Shown here one piece after another: positions 1 to 7,678 of a stretch of DNA of 64,000 bases. This stretch comes from Nitratireductor kimnyeongensis (GTDB lineage: Bacteria; Pseudomonadota; Alphaproteobacteria; Rhizobiales; Rhizobiaceae). Within the stretch, counting starts at the first letter, position 1; each line of letters opens with the position of its first letter. Both the position numbers and the translations under genes were made by a program. Location: NCBI RefSeq assembly GCF_019891395.1, contig NZ_CP078143.1:3726144-3790143 (forward strand), read 5' to 3'. The notes under the pieces were generated by a model. It was not told where the DNA came from. It ran no database searches and saw only the letters and a list, made by a program, of their open reading frames with translations.

Positions 1-970
1 CAATTACCGCCACGGGCTGTCCCTCGATTGTCGCATGAACGATCTTTCGGCGACCGGTGTCTTCCACACGCACGATCTGCGCAGGGATGCCTTCTTCGCC
101 GATGCGCACATATTCGGGCCGCACACCCAGCTCCATCTTCGCATCCCGCGTTTGCGGGATCTGCCCTTCGAGAGCGATAGCGTGGGGGCCGATATGGGCA
201 CCCTGCCCGTCGATCCGGACGGGAAGGACATTCATCCCCGGAGAACCAATGAAATAGCCGACAAAGGTGTGGTTGGGACGCTCGAAAAGCGCCTCGGGCG
301 TGCCGATCTGAACGATCTCACCCTCGTTCATCACCACGACCTGATCGGCGAAGGTGAGCGCTTCGGTCTGATCATGGGTGACATAGACCATGGTGAAGGC
401 AAAACGCCGGTGGAGCTCCTTCAACTGCGAGCGCAGCACCCATTTCATGTGCGGGTCGATCACAGTCAGCGGCTCATCAAAGAGAATGGCACTCACATCG
501 GAGCGCACCAACCCGCGGCCGAGCGCGATCTTCTGCTTGTCATCGGCGGTGAGGCCCTTGGCCTTCTGGTCGGCACGGTCCGCCAGACCGATCATGGTGA
601 GCGTTTCACGCACGCGCCGCTCGATCTCCTCGACGGCAACGCCGCGATTGCGCAGCGGAAAGGCGAGGTTTTGGTAGACCGTCATCGTGTCGTAGACGAC
701 CGGAAACTGAAACACCTGAGCGATGTTGCGATCTTCAGTGGAGAGGTCCGTCACAGTTCGACCATCGAACAGGATTTCACCCTCCGTGGGACGCAGAAGA
801 CCTGAAATGATGTTCAGAAGAGTGGTCTTGCCGCATCCCGATGGACCAAGCAGCGCATAGGCACCGCCGTCGTCGAAGGTGTGCTGAACCTTCTTCAGGG
901 CATAATCATCATCACTTGCTGGATCTGGCAGGTAGGCGTGGCGGATGTTGTTGAGATCAATTCGCGCCAT
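1..970 (-). CDS. glpT: Glycerol ABC transporter ATP-binding protein GlpT (3' end cut by window edge)
   Basis: Nucleotide-binding subunit of a sugar/polyol ABC importer of the UgpC/MalK class. Reading from the ATG at 970, about 323 codons are visible and the frame is still open at position 1. Seen: Walker A GPSGCGKT (residues 42-49), Q-loop VFQFP (86-90), Walker B ending in FDEP (E166) and a normal switch motif VTHDQ with H199. The ABC signature is abnormal: LTADDKQK (140-147) where LSGGQQQR is expected. A C-terminal TOBE-like regulatory region follows. It starts 9 bp after glpS, and with glpD and glpR upstream this matches the rhizobial glycerol uptake operon (glpDSTPQUV); permease and binding-protein genes are expected beyond the window. 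The gene name is inferred from this synteny. Confidence 0.85.
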   Translation of the reverse strand, partial: MARIDLNNIRHAYLPDPASDDDYALKKVQHTFDDGGAYALLGPSGCGKTTLLNIISGLLRPTEGEILFDGRTVTDLSTEDRNIAQVFQFPVVYDTMTVYQNLAFPLRNRGVAVEEIERRVRETLTMIGLADRADQKAKGLTADDKQKIALGRGLVRSDVSAILFDEPLTVIDPHMKWVLRSQLKELHRRFAFTMVYVTHDQTEALTFADQVVVMNEGEIVQIGTPEALFERPNHTFVGYFIGSPGMNVLPVRIDGQGAHIGPHAIALEGQIPQTRDAKMELGVRPEYVRIGEEGIPAQIVRVEDTGRRKIVHATIEGQPVAVI

Positions 971-979
971 CGCCGCCTC

Positions 980-2062
980 CTATGCCGCCTGGCTCTCTTG
1001 TGATTCCACACAACCGCCTGCCGGATCGAATATCAGCATGTGGCGGGTGTCGATGAACACGTCGACGATCTGGTCAACCTCCAGACGGTGGATACCTTCC
1101 TCGAGCATCACCCAGCGATGACCAGCGAATTCCAAATGAACAAAACTCTCAGAACCGGTTATCTCAGTGACCGAGACCGAGGCCTTGACGGAAACCGCGC
1201 CGGGTTCCCTCGGCGTCAGAGAAAGGTGGTGGGGCTGGAAACCAAGCGTATAATTCCCATCGGGGGCCCGCATCCGGGATTCGGGAACCGGCACCTGGAC
1301 ATTCGCATCGAGGACGAACACCTCTCCGGCTTTGACTGCAGCCACGGTGTTCAGTGGCGGATCGGAGAAGGTCTGAGCTGTCACAAGGTCGACCGGTCGT
1401 CGAAAGACGTCGATCGTCGGACCGAACTGCGTCAGCCGCCCTTTGCTCAAGGTGGCCGTGTTGCCGCCAAGCAGCAAGGCTTCGCTCGGCTCCGTGGTCG
1501 CGTAGACAAAGATCGCACCGGAGGCGGCAAAGATCCTGGGCAGTTCCGCGCGCAATTCTTCGCGGAGCTTGTAATCAAGATTGGCAAGCGGCTCATCGAG
1601 CAAAACAAGCCTCGCTTCCTTGACCATGGCACGGGCGAGCGCAGTGCGCTGTTGTTGCCCACCGGAAAGCTCCAAAGGTGTGCGCTTGAGGTGGGGAGTC
1701 AGATACAGCAGTTCGGCTGCCCCGTGCACTTTCTCGTCGATCGTGTTTTTGTCGAAGCCCGCAACACGCAGCGGCGAGGCAATGTTTTCAAAGACAGTCA
1801 TCGCCGGATAATTGATAAACTGCTGGTAGACCATGGCGACGCTTCGCTTCTGGACGGGGACGCCGGTCACATCCGCACCGTCCATCCAGACGCTGCCGCC
1901 GGTCGATCGGTCGAGCCCCGCCATGAGGCGCATCAAGGTGGTCTTGCCGGCGAGCGTGGGACCAAGCAACACGTTCAGCGTGCCGGGCTCAAGCTTCAGC
2001 GACACATCGTCGATATGCGTCAGGCCTGAATCGACCTTCGATACATTGCGCAGTTCAAGCAT
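980..2062 (-). CDS. glpS: Glycerol ABC transporter ATP-binding protein GlpS
   Basis: Second ATPase of the glycerol importer, 360 residues, membrane-associated in the cytoplasm and expected to pair with GlpT. Seen: Walker A GPTLAGKT (34-41), Q-loop VYQQF (78-82), intact signature LSGGQQQR (132-139), Walker B with LLDEP (E157), D-loop LANLD. The switch histidine is missing: YATTEP puts Thr190 where YVTHDQ carries His. This is the mirror image of GlpT, which keeps the His but has lost the signature. The ATG overlaps the end of glpD by 8 bp, so translation is probably coupled. Function assigned from operon context and family resemblance. Confidence 0.87.
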   Translation of the reverse strand: MLELRNVSKVDSGLTHIDDVSLKLEPGTLNVLLGPTLAGKTTLMRLMAGLDRSTGGSVWMDGADVTGVPVQKRSVAMVYQQFINYPAMTVFENIASPLRVAGFDKNTIDEKVHGAAELLYLTPHLKRTPLELSGGQQQRTALARAMVKEARLVLLDEPLANLDYKLREELRAELPRIFAASGAIFVYATTEPSEALLLGGNTATLSKGRLTQFGPTIDVFRRPVDLVTAQTFSDPPLNTVAAVKAGEVFVLDANVQVPVPESRMRAPDGNYTLGFQPHHLSLTPREPGAVSVKASVSVTEITGSESFVHLEFAGHRWVMLEEGIHRLEVDQIVDVFIDTRHMLIFDPAGGCVESQESQAA

Positions 2063-3614
2063 GTCCTCCCCCAGCGTTGGCCGCCTGGTCTTGCATTCCC
2101 GAAATGTTACGCATGTAATTGTCGACTTCTGCCGCCTCCTGCGACGTCAGCCACAATCCGCGCTTGGTCCTGCGCCAAAGCACGTCCTCACCGCTGACCG
2201 CCCATTCACGAGCTGCCAGATACCGAAGTTCGACCTCATAGAGATCAAGGCCGAAATGCCGCCCGAGATCATCGATCGACCGGGCCCCTCCCAAAAGATC
2301 GCGTGCACCCAGACCATACAATCTGATCAGTCGTGCCGCGCAGCTTCGCTCAAGGAAGGCATAGTCGCGCAAAAGCGCGTCAACCTGTTGTTCATAGCCA
2401 TTGGCGGGAAAATCACCACCGGGCAGCACACCCGTCTCCGTCCACGGTTCTCCTTTTTTTCCGATCGCTTCGCCAATCTTCTCCAGCGCCGATTCTGCCA
2501 GTTTCCGGTAGGTGGTAATCTTGCCGCCGAACACATGCAGCATGGGCGCGCCCTCGCGCGCCGTCTCGGATTTCAGTACGTAGTCCCGCGTCGCCTCCTG
2601 AGCCTTCGAGGCACCGTCGTCAAACAGCGGACGAACACCGGAATACGTCCAAACGATATCGTCGCGCGTCACGGGCTCGGCAAAATACTCGCTTGCGGCA
2701 GCGCATAGATAATCGGTCTCGCGGTCACTGATGGCGACTTCCCTGGGATCACCATCATAGTCCTCATCCGTGGTGCCGATCAGCGTGAAATCTTCTTCAT
2801 AGGGAATGGCGAAGATGATCCGGCCATCGGCATTCTGGAAAAAATAGGCGCGTGGATCGGAAAATTTTTGCCTGACAACGATGTGACTGCCCTTGACCAG
2901 CCGAACATTGTGAACGTCGTTCTGGCCCAGCACGCCTGAAATGACGTGATCGACCCAGGGACCGGCAGCATTGACGAGGTATCGCGCCCGCACCGTTTCC
3001 ATTTCGCCCGTCAGAAGGTTCTGAATACGGATGTTCCAGATCCCGTTCTCGTCTTCAGCCGAAACGACCCGGGTGCGTATCCGAACGTCCGCTCCCCTAT
3101 CAGCAGCATCGCGTGCATTGAGAACAACGAAGCGCGCATCATTGACCCAGCAATCGGAATACTCGAATGCCCGGCGGTAGGAAGCTTTCAGCGGCTTGCC
3201 GGCCGGATCGGTGCGCATGTCGAGCGTGCGAGTCTTCGGAAGCAGTTTCCGCCCGCCGATATGATCGTAGATGAAGAGCCCGAGACGCACGAGCCAAGCC
3301 GGGCGCAACCCCTTGTGCAAAGGCAATACAAAACGCATGGGCCAGATGATATGCGGCGCATTGCGCCACAGGATCTCGCGTTCCATGAGCGCCTCACGAA
3401 CGAGACGAAACTCGTAATATTCCAGGTAGCGCAGCCCACCGTGAATGAGCTTGGTGGAGCCTGACGAGGTACCGCTCGCCAGGTCGTTCATTTCCGCCAG
3501 AAAGACGGAATAGCCGCGCCCCACCGCGTCTCGCGCGATCCCGCACCCATTGATTCCGCCGCCAATGACGAACACGTCAAAAATGTCAGAACGGACGGAC
3601 TTGGAACCGGGCAC
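2055..3614 (-). CDS. glpD: Aerobic glycerol-3-phosphate dehydrogenase
   Basis: FAD-dependent enzyme that oxidises sn-glycerol-3-phosphate to dihydroxyacetone phosphate and passes electrons to quinone at the inner membrane. The N-terminal dinucleotide-binding motif VIGGGINGCG is followed by the family motif SGSTKLIHGGLRYLE. The GTG start at 3614 gives 519 residues, close to the family norm of about 500. It has a GGGAG ribosome binding site just upstream and starts directly before the FAD domain. An upstream ATG in the same frame (3731) would add 39 non-homologous residues and overlap glpR, so I rejected it. The roughly 100-bp gap to glpR holds a GlpR-like operator. First structural gene of the operon. 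Confidence 0.93.
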   Translation of the reverse strand: MPGSKSVRSDIFDVFVIGGGINGCGIARDAVGRGYSVFLAEMNDLASGTSSGSTKLIHGGLRYLEYYEFRLVREALMEREILWRNAPHIIWPMRFVLPLHKGLRPAWLVRLGLFIYDHIGGRKLLPKTRTLDMRTDPAGKPLKASYRRAFEYSDCWVNDARFVVLNARDAADRGADVRIRTRVVSAEDENGIWNIRIQNLLTGEMETVRARYLVNAAGPWVDHVISGVLGQNDVHNVRLVKGSHIVVRQKFSDPRAYFFQNADGRIIFAIPYEEDFTLIGTTDEDYDGDPREVAISDRETDYLCAAASEYFAEPVTRDDIVWTYSGVRPLFDDGASKAQEATRDYVLKSETAREGAPMLHVFGGKITTYRKLAESALEKIGEAIGKKGEPWTETGVLPGGDFPANGYEQQVDALLRDYAFLERSCAARLIRLYGLGARDLLGGARSIDDLGRHFGLDLYEVELRYLAAREWAVSGEDVLWRRTKRGLWLTSQEAAEVDNYMRNISGMQDQAANAGGGHA

Positions 3615-3672
3615 ACGTTTCTCCCTGCCTCGTGTTTGACAGGGATAGCCCTGCCCTGGAGACAAAAGAATT

Positions 3673-3705
3673 ATTTCGAAAGAAAAGTGAATGTCAAACG
3701 AAAAC
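3673..3705. promoter_or_regulatory. Candidate GlpR operator in front of glpD
   Basis: Two half-sites, ATTTCGAAAG (3673-3682) and CAAACGAAAAC (3695-3705), lie in inverted orientation in the glpR-glpD gap. The right half matches the half-site of the perfect inverted repeat upstream of glpR at 9 of 11 positions. The left half is weaker. The position between the repressor stop and the glpD start fits repression of the glycerol operon by the adjacent DeoR-type regulator. Inferred, not a known site. Confidence 0.5.
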
Positions 3706-3714
3706 CAATCTGCG

Positions 3715-4488
3715 TTAACATTCGGTCTCAATCAGCCGCACACCCGCATCCTCGCACAAGCCACGCATCGCAGGCAGTGGGCAACGATCTGTGATGAAGG
3801 TGTCGACCTGGGACAAGTGCCCGATACGGACCGGCGCGCCGCGTTCGAACTTGGTGGAGTCCGACACCAGAATCACATGCCGCGCATTTGCGATGATGGC
3901 CTGCGCCACCTTCACCTCGCGAAAGTCGAAGTCATAGAGCGCGCCATCCGGGTCAATCGACGAAACGCCGATGACCGCATAATCGACCTTGAACTGGCGG
4001 ATAAAATCCACCGCCGCCTCCCCGACGACCCCGCCGTCAGACCCGCGCACCACGCCACCGGCGATGATGACCTCAAATGAGGGAAACACCCTCATCCTAT
4101 TGGCAACGTTGATGTTATTTGTGATGACCATGAGCCCCTCATGATCTAGTAAAGCATCACTTACGGCCTCAGTCGTTGTGCCGATATTCACAAAAAGGGA
4201 CGCTCTGTCAGGAATGATGCGCGCTGCGGCCTGACCGATTGCGCGTTTTTCTTCCGAGGCGATTTTGCGCCGCGCTTCATACTCCATGTTTTCTATACCG
4301 GAAGGCAGCAGGGCTCCCCCGTGGATCCGGGTCAGGAGGCGTCGATCACAAAGTTCATTGAGATCACGCCGTATCGTCTGCGGGGTAACACCGAAATGCT
4401 CGGCCAGATCGTCGACCAAAACCCGACCATGCTCCTTGGCCTGCTCGAGGATTTCAGACAACCGGGGCGTCAGGAAGGAAAGGTTCAT
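3715..4488 (-). CDS. glpR: DeoR-family transcriptional repressor GlpR
   Basis: DNA-binding repressor of glycerol-3-phosphate genes, 257 residues. The N-terminus has the DeoR helix-turn-helix (HFGVTPQTIRRDLNEL) followed by RIHGGA. The C-terminal DeoRC sensor domain contains the NIGTTTEAV and NNINVA segments typical of the phosphosugar-binding fold. The ATG at 4488 (MNLSFLTPR) fits the family N-terminus; an in-frame ATG 50 codons upstream would run through the operator repeat and is unlikely. It precedes glpD in the same direction and a perfect 11-bp inverted repeat sits 11 bp upstream of its start, which suggests autoregulation. Confidence 0.9.
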   Translation of the reverse strand: MNLSFLTPRLSEILEQAKEHGRVLVDDLAEHFGVTPQTIRRDLNELCDRRLLTRIHGGALLPSGIENMEYEARRKIASEEKRAIGQAAARIIPDRASLFVNIGTTTEAVSDALLDHEGLMVITNNINVANRMRVFPSFEVIIAGGVVRGSDGGVVGEAAVDFIRQFKVDYAVIGVSSIDPDGALYDFDFREVKVAQAIIANARHVILVSDSTKFERGAPVRIGHLSQVDTFITDRCPLPAMRGLCEDAGVRLIETEC

Positions 4489-4498
4489 CGCATTCTCA

Positions 4499-4536
4499 AT
4501 TTTCGTTTTGAGGCATTTAAATCCAAAAACGAAAAT
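4499..4536. promoter_or_regulatory. Inverted-repeat operator upstream of glpR
   Basis: Perfect 11-bp inverted repeat: ATTTTCGTTTT (4499-4509) and AAAACGAAAAT (4526-4536), separated by 16 bp. It begins 11 bp upstream of the chosen glpR start. The TTCG/CGAA cores resemble enterobacterial GlpR operators. Probably bound by GlpR; binding is inferred. Confidence 0.6.
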
Positions 4537-4704
4537 CGAACAAGCTTTCCGCGACCGCAAACGCTCGGGAAACTCACTGTCGGCATCGGAGGTGCCATCA
4601 CGCGTGAAACCATTTCCGCATGCATATCGTAACTTCAAGCTGAACTGAAAGGCGGGACTATCTCAGAAAAAAGCCGGACATACGCAGAAAAGGGAGACGG
4701 AGAA

Positions 4705-5121
4705 ATGAAGAATTTCTTGCCAACACTCACGCTGACACTGCTTTCGCCTGCGTTCGTTTTCGCGGGCGAAGCAGAAATCCGCGCGACGCAATCCTCCATC
4801 AGAAGCCAGATCGAGGCGCTTCAGGCCGGTGAATATGGGCTGGCCTACAGCTATGCCGCGCCAAACATCAGGGAGCTGTTTCCCACGGTCGAACAGTTCA
4901 CCGACACGGTCACTCGTGGCTATCAACCGGTCTATCGTCCCCGCAGCTTCGCTTTTGGGAGGGCGATCGAACCGGATGCGACAACCGTTGTTCAGCGCGT
5001 GCTAGCGACGGGTCCGAACGGCAATAGTTATGAGGCAGTGTACACATTGCAACGACAGCCCGACGGCATCTATCGGATCTCAGCTGTCAGGTTGAGAGAG
5101 GCAAGAGACCTGGCGATCTGA
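4705..5121 (+). CDS. Exported DUF4864-family protein
   Basis: 138-residue protein with an N-terminal signal peptide (MKNFLPTLTLTLLSPAFVFAG; predicted cleavage near residue 20). The mature part (AEIRATQSSIRSQIEAL, then GLAYSYAAPNIRELFPTVEQF) matches the alphaproteobacterial DUF4864 family, a small NTF2-like fold domain of unknown function. The start is supported by GGAG upstream of the ATG. It is a single gene, diverging from glpR and convergent with the Anbu cassette, and no functional partner is visible. Likely periplasmic. Confidence 0.8.
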   Translation: MKNFLPTLTLTLLSPAFVFAGEAEIRATQSSIRSQIEALQAGEYGLAYSYAAPNIRELFPTVEQFTDTVTRGYQPVYRPRSFAFGRAIEPDATTVVQRVLATGPNGNSYEAVYTLQRQPDGIYRISAVRLREARDLAI

Positions 5122-5156
5122 CGCGCGCAACAATATGAGCCGTATCGGCAGCGACC

Positions 5157-5885
5157 TTAGCGCTTGAAATCAGGGAGGCTTTTGAAAGCCCTTTTCAATG
5201 CGTCGGACCAGCCTTCCGAGATTTCCCGCAGATACGGATTGTCGGCTTCAATGCGCTTTTCGTAGCCGATTCGGAACGTATCGTTCTCGTAGTACAGAAG
5301 ATCGATAGGCAGGCCGACGGACAGATTGGACTTCAGCGTGGAATCGAAGGAGACAAGCAGGAGCTTCACCGTTTCCTCCAGGCTCATGGTCGGGTCGAAT
5401 GCGCGCACCAGAATGGGTTTGCCATACTTCGTCTCACCGATCTGGAAGAACGGCGTGTCGGCGCCTACCTCGATGAAGTTCCCCTCCGGATAGATGAGGA
5501 AGAGACGCGGTTCCATGCCACGGATCTGACCACCCAGAATGAAGGAAGCGCCGAACGCATCGGCACTCTGACCGGCCGGAGCCGACTGCCGAATGACCTC
5601 TTTGACGGTATCCCCTACCAGACGAGCTGCCTGATACATGGACGGGGTTTCGATCATGGAGGGCGTTCGCTCGTCGGGTGCCTTGGTGCGCTCATCTAGC
5701 AGGCTGATCACGGCTTGCGTGGTTGCCAGATTGCCTGCCGAAAGCAACACCAGGACGCGATCATCCGGCTTTTGCCAGCAATGCATCTTGCGGAAGATGG
5801 AGATGTTGTCGACGCCGGCATTCGTCCGCGTGTCGGACATGAACACCAGGCCGTGATGCGTTTTCAGCCCGACGCAATAGGTCAT
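5157..5885 (-). CDS. Anbu proteasome-like peptidase (bacterial HslV homologue)
   Basis: 242-residue member of the Anbu (ancestral beta subunit) family, relatives of HslV and 20S beta subunits. It begins MTYCVG, so removal of Met exposes Thr as the N-terminal nucleophile. SDTRTNAG supplies Asp18 and FRKMHCW supplies Lys33, the positions expected for the Thr-Asp-Lys catalytic set. The glycine-rich FGASFILGGQ segment is also typical. Anbu proteins assemble into helical or ring-like oligomers; the substrate is unknown. It is the last gene of a cassette with ATP-grasp, alpha-E and transglutaminase genes, 35 bp after the transglutaminase stop. No hslU-like ATPase lies nearby, as usual for Anbu. Confidence 0.92.
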   Translation of the reverse strand: MTYCVGLKTHHGLVFMSDTRTNAGVDNISIFRKMHCWQKPDDRVLVLLSAGNLATTQAVISLLDERTKAPDERTPSMIETPSMYQAARLVGDTVKEVIRQSAPAGQSADAFGASFILGGQIRGMEPRLFLIYPEGNFIEVGADTPFFQIGETKYGKPILVRAFDPTMSLEETVKLLLVSFDSTLKSNLSVGLPIDLLYYENDTFRIGYEKRIEADNPYLREISEGWSDALKRAFKSLPDFKR

Positions 5886-5920
5886 CTGGACCGTGCCTCA
5901 TTCAGATTCGTTCAGTAAGA

Positions 5921-6715
5921 CTACTGCTCCACCGTGATCTGAACCGCAAGCTCTTCCTGAGCCTGACCGACCCTGATCCCCATCACCGGCATCGCATCGC
6001 GGTAATCACGCCCCGTTGCCACACGCACATAGCGGTGGTCTGCCGAAATACCGTTGGAGCAGTCAAAGGCGACCCATCCCAGACCGTCAAGATAGGCTTC
6101 GGCCCAGGCATGGCTCGCTGCCTGTTCGTCGCTGTCATCCATACGCAGATATCCGCTTATGTACCGCGCGGGAAAACCCATCAATCGGGCGGTCGTCAGA
6201 AAAATATGCGTGTGATCCTGACAGACCCCCTCGCCGTTTGCGAGGGCCTCCTCCGCCGTCGTGGCCGCATCCGTGGCGCCGATCCGATAGGCAACGCGCT
6301 CGCGCACTTCGTTCATCAGTGCATGCAACCTTTCCACATCGGTGCCGCCGGCAATGTCGCGCACCAGCGCTGATATTCCGCGCCCGACCGTGCATAGCGG
6401 GGTTTGCTGACCAAAGAGCCATAATGGAGCGAGCCCCTGATGCTTGCCCGTGACCCCCGCAGTATCACGGGTTTCCACAACACCCGACGCTTCAAGAACG
6501 ATCGTGTGCTGCCCGCCTTCTATGCTTACGAGCCGGGTATCATTCCCGAACCCGTCGATGAATTGCGCTTCCTGTGTGGCGCCCTCGATATTGAGCGACC
6601 ACTCGAGAACATCCTGGGTCGGACCACTTTGAGGACACAGCCGAAGGCGCTGCAACGCGTAGGAGAGAGGCGCGTCATAGCGGTATTCCGTGCGGTGCGT
6701 AATTTTAAGACGCAT
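5921..6715 (-). CDS. Transglutaminase-like cysteine protease of the Anbu cassette
   Basis: 264 residues with the bacterial transglutaminase N-terminal domain (LKITHRTEYRYDAPLSYALQ) and a transglutaminase core. The papain-like triad is intact: Cys165 in GEGVCQDHTH, His202 in SHAWAEAYL and Asp218 in FDCSNG. Such proteins act as peptidases or amidases, or as acyl transferases; the activity here is inferred. The ATG at 6715 was chosen because it matches the family N-terminus and has AAGGG upstream, and the open frame extends only by unrelated residues. It starts 10 bp after the alpha-E stop, clearly cotranscribed. Confidence 0.9.
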   Translation of the reverse strand: MRLKITHRTEYRYDAPLSYALQRLRLCPQSGPTQDVLEWSLNIEGATQEAQFIDGFGNDTRLVSIEGGQHTIVLEASGVVETRDTAGVTGKHQGLAPLWLFGQQTPLCTVGRGISALVRDIAGGTDVERLHALMNEVRERVAYRIGATDAATTAEEALANGEGVCQDHTHIFLTTARLMGFPARYISGYLRMDDSDEQAASHAWAEAYLDGLGWVAFDCSNGISADHRYVRVATGRDYRDAMPVMGIRVGQAQEELAVQITVEQ

Positions 6716-6725
6716 CGGACTACCC

Positions 6726-7667
6726 TTAATAGAAGCGAAAATCTGCCGCGATCTGATTGCCCAAAGCGGCATTGTCGCGGATGAAATCGCTCAAAAACTC
6801 ATGCAAGCCCTCATCGAATATATCCGAAACTGCGGCCATTTTCAGTTTCTCGAATTTGGCGTCGGCCATCTCATTACACCGTTGCCGCACACCATATTCA
6901 TCCGCCATATAGTCCAGAGAATCGCAGATCTGCCGGTAACAGAATGCCAGGGAACGCGGCATACGCCGGTTCAATATGAGATAATCGGCGATGTTCGCAG
7001 GGTTGAAATCCCCTTCATGGGTCCAGCGGTATGACCGCAAGGCGGAGACCGAACGCAAGATCGTTTGCCACTGGATATTGTCGAGCGAGGAACCGACCCA
7101 AGTGGCCGATGGCAAAAGCACATAATATTTGACATCGAGTATGCGGGAGGTGTTGTCGGCGCGCTCAATCATCGTACCCATTTGCGCAAAATCGAAGATC
7201 TCGTTGCGCAACATGGTGCCCTGAAACGCACCGCGAATGAGTGCGGTTTCGCGTTTGACCGCATCAAGAACGGCAGGCAGATCCTGCTCGTCCACGCGTC
7301 GCTTGAGCATACGATGCATGGCCATCCACGCTTCATTCACACTCTCCCAAGTCTCCCGCGTGAGCGCTGTTCTCACCATCCGCGCATTCATCCGCGCCGT
7401 ATCGATGGACGAGAGAACACTCGACGGATTGCCGGTGTCCCGGAGCAGGAAGTTTGTGACCGTGGCCGTATCGAACGTATCGTTGTCCTGTTCAAACACA
7501 TCACGCACACCGGCGCTCGTGAGAACCGAGGCCCATTCGTCGGATGAGGCGCTTGTCTCTGTCAACGCCAGCCTCAGCCCGGTGTCGACCAGACGCGCCA
7601 TATTCTCCGCCCGCTCGATGTAACGGGCCATCCAGTAAAGACCGTTGGCTGAACGTCCAAGAAGCAT
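6726..7667 (-). CDS. Alpha-E domain protein of the Anbu cassette
   Basis: 313-residue all-helical protein of the alpha-E family (PF04168 type). The N-terminus LLGRSANGLYWMARYIERAENMARL is diagnostic. Biochemical role is unknown. In bacteria it nearly always accompanies a circularly permuted ATP-grasp enzyme and a transglutaminase, as here, and has been predicted to help that enzyme form amide bonds. It follows the ATP-grasp gene by 11 bp and precedes the transglutaminase by 10 bp. Confidence 0.9.
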   Translation of the reverse strand: MLLGRSANGLYWMARYIERAENMARLVDTGLRLALTETSASSDEWASVLTSAGVRDVFEQDNDTFDTATVTNFLLRDTGNPSSVLSSIDTARMNARMVRTALTRETWESVNEAWMAMHRMLKRRVDEQDLPAVLDAVKRETALIRGAFQGTMLRNEIFDFAQMGTMIERADNTSRILDVKYYVLLPSATWVGSSLDNIQWQTILRSVSALRSYRWTHEGDFNPANIADYLILNRRMPRSLAFCYRQICDSLDYMADEYGVRQRCNEMADAKFEKLKMAAVSDIFDEGLHEFLSDFIRDNAALGNQIAADFRFY

Positions 7668-7678
7668 GTCAACGCGCC

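Noticed and set aside
4489-4638. 50-codon N-terminal extension of GlpR
   Set aside because: It reads through the operator inverted repeat and lies ahead of the normal family start.
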